From assembly GCA_964243435.1 (NCBI GenBank), contig CAXTFM010000073.1, positions 1 through 16,676 of the forward strand: a stretch of DNA of 16,676 nucleotides, written 5' to 3'. This document shows positions 15,884 through 16,676 of the stretch, piece by piece. The notes beneath the pieces are model-generated. The model searched no databases and was not told the origin of the DNA. It saw only the letters and a program-made list of their open reading frames with translations. How positions within the stretch are numbered: position 1 is the first letter of the stretch; each line of letters opens with the position of its first letter. The position numbers were made by a program, and so were the translations under genes. The DNA comes from RH-AL1 sp964243435. Its GTDB lineage: Bacteria; Pseudomonadota; Alphaproteobacteria; Rhizobiales; Beijerinckiaceae.

Positions 15884-15912
15884 CTTGTACGCCGGCCCCA
15901 CCATTGCCATCT
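15884..15912 (+). promoter_or_regulatory. putative sigma-32 promoter of lon, inside a hairpin loop
   Basis: CTTG (15884-15887), 18 bases and GCCATCT (15906-15912) resemble the heat-shock promoter pattern; the -10 part matches the CCATNT core. The CTTG falls in the six-base loop of a perfect eight-pair inverted repeat, GGCCGGCG (15876-15883) and CGCCGGCC (15890-15897). The expected leader to the lon ATG is about 70 bases. Heat induction of lon is known in many bacteria; the site is read by eye. Confidence 0.35.
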
Positions 15913-15987
15913 CATTCCTCGAAGCTGACCCAGTTCCCGGCTCCCGCCGCTTCCGTTGAAGGGCCTCGCCGGAGATAGGAAACCCTT

Positions 15988-16676
15988 ATGCCCAGCCAGA
16001 AGCGCGAACCCTCCCCGCCCGGCACCGTCGAGAACTTCCCCGTCCTGCCGCTGCGCGACATCGTCGTGTTCCCGCATATGATCGTGCCGCTCTTCGTCGG
16101 CCGCGAGAAGTCCATTCGCGCGCTTGAAGAGGTGATGAAGGCCGACAAGCTCATCCTGCTCGCGACGCAGGTCAACGCCACGGACGACGATCCCGCGGTC
16201 GGCGCCATCTTCGAGACCGGCACGCTCGCCAGCGTGCTCCAGCTCCTCAAGCTGCCCGACGGCACGGTCAAGGTGCTCGTCGAGGGCCAGGCGCGCGCCA
16301 AGGTCCGCGGCTACACCAACACGGAGGAGTTCTACGAGGCCGACGCCGAGACGCTCGCCGACGACGAGGTCGACGAGGTGGAGGTCGAGGCGCTCGCCCG
16401 CTCGGTGGTGAGCGAGTTCGAGGGCTACGTGAAGCTCAACAAGAAGATCTCGCCCGAGGTCGTCTCCGCCGTCACCCAGATCGAGGACTATTCCAAGCTC
16501 GCCGACACCGTCGCCTCGCATCTCGCGGTCAAGATCGCCGACAAGCAGGCGGTGCTGGAGATGACCTCCATCGCCAAGCGGCTGGAAAAGTGCCTGGCGC
16601 TGATGGAGTCGGAAATCTCCGTGCTCCAGGTCGAGAAGCGCATCCGCACGCGCGTCAAGCGCCAGATGGAGAAGAC
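15988..16676 (+). CDS. lon: Lon protease, N-terminal part (runs off the window)
   Basis: Lon is the ATP-dependent serine protease that removes damaged proteins and certain regulators. Translation from ATG 15988 gives 229 codons to the window edge without a stop. It begins MPSQKREPSPPGTVENFPVL and contains the Lon substrate-binding (LAN) signature LPLRDIVVFPHMIVPLFVGR (about 21-40), then ILLATQVNATDDDP, VLVEGQARAKVRGY and the start of the helical coiled-coil region (KRLEKCLALMESEISVLQVE). The AAA+ and Ser-Lys protease domains lie beyond the window. AGGA is seven bases before the start. It follows clpX after 307 bases and completes the tig-clpP-clpX-lon block. Confidence 0.97.
   Translation, partial: MPSQKREPSPPGTVENFPVLPLRDIVVFPHMIVPLFVGREKSIRALEEVMKADKLILLATQVNATDDDPAVGAIFETGTLASVLQLLKLPDGTVKVLVEGQARAKVRGYTNTEEFYEADAETLADDEVDEVEVEALARSVVSEFEGYVKLNKKISPEVVSAVTQIEDYSKLADTVASHLAVKIADKQAVLEMTSIAKRLEKCLALMESEISVLQVEKRIRTRVKRQMEK

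Larger units (their letters stand above)
15681..15987. other. clpX-lon intergenic region
   Basis: This 307-base spacer shows no convincing gene; the short open frames in it have unused-frame composition. It holds two GC hairpins (15704-15723 and 15876-15897), a possible heat-shock promoter (15884-15912) and, at its right edge, the lon ribosome-binding site AGGA seven bases before the ATG. No T-rich intrinsic terminator for clpX was found. Confidence 0.6.

Overview
The window is a very GC-rich, gene-dense stretch of chromosome, most probably from an alphaproteobacterium of the Rhizobiales/Hyphomicrobiales type. The evidence is the order tRNA-Leu - tig - clpP - clpX - lon, an IalB-family exported protein, a remnant of a DUF3309-like mini membrane protein, and very strong G/C preference at third codon positions. 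A run of exactly 100 N at 8196-8295 shows that the sequence is a scaffold from a draft assembly or metagenome bin. The genus cannot be read from the sequence.

Layout. (1) 1-4496, + strand: the end of a potassium-transport operon, kdpB (3' end) - kdpC - kdpD - kdpE. (2) 4554-4936, + strand: two small unrecognised ORFs just after kdpE. (3) 4950-7034, - strand: a frameshifted DUF3309-like remnant, a glutathione S-transferase and a truncated, motif-poor relative of the AMP-forming acyl-CoA synthetases. (4) 7396-8172, + strand: a secreted IalB-family protein. (5) 8196-8295: assembly gap. (6) 8296-9680, - strand: a Tat-exported multicopper-oxidase-fold protein that has lost nearly all copper ligands and whose 3' end lies in the gap. 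(7) 9813-11708, + strand: the potassium transporter kup, divergent from (6) across a short region with a perfect 28-bp palindrome, and followed by a good intrinsic terminator. (8) 11837-11921: tRNA-Leu(UAG). (9) 12010-16676, + strand: tig, clpP, clpX and the first 229 codons of lon.

How the genes work together. KdpB and KdpC are subunits of the high-affinity K+ pump and KdpD/KdpE are its sensor kinase and response regulator. Kup, about 5 kb away, is a second K+ uptake system of a different family, so the window carries both an inducible and a housekeeping-type K+ route. The right end is the protein quality-control block: trigger factor folds nascent chains at the ribosome, ClpXP unfolds and degrades tagged or regulatory proteins, and Lon degrades damaged ones. 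Sequences resembling the alphaproteobacterial sigma-32 consensus lie upstream of clpP and lon.

The most unusual items are the copper-ligand-less cupredoxin protein with its two Gly/Asp-rich minisatellites, the palindrome next to its start codon, and the AMP-binding-like protein with no recognisable ATP-binding loop. No CRISPR array, phage, insertion sequence or defence system was seen.
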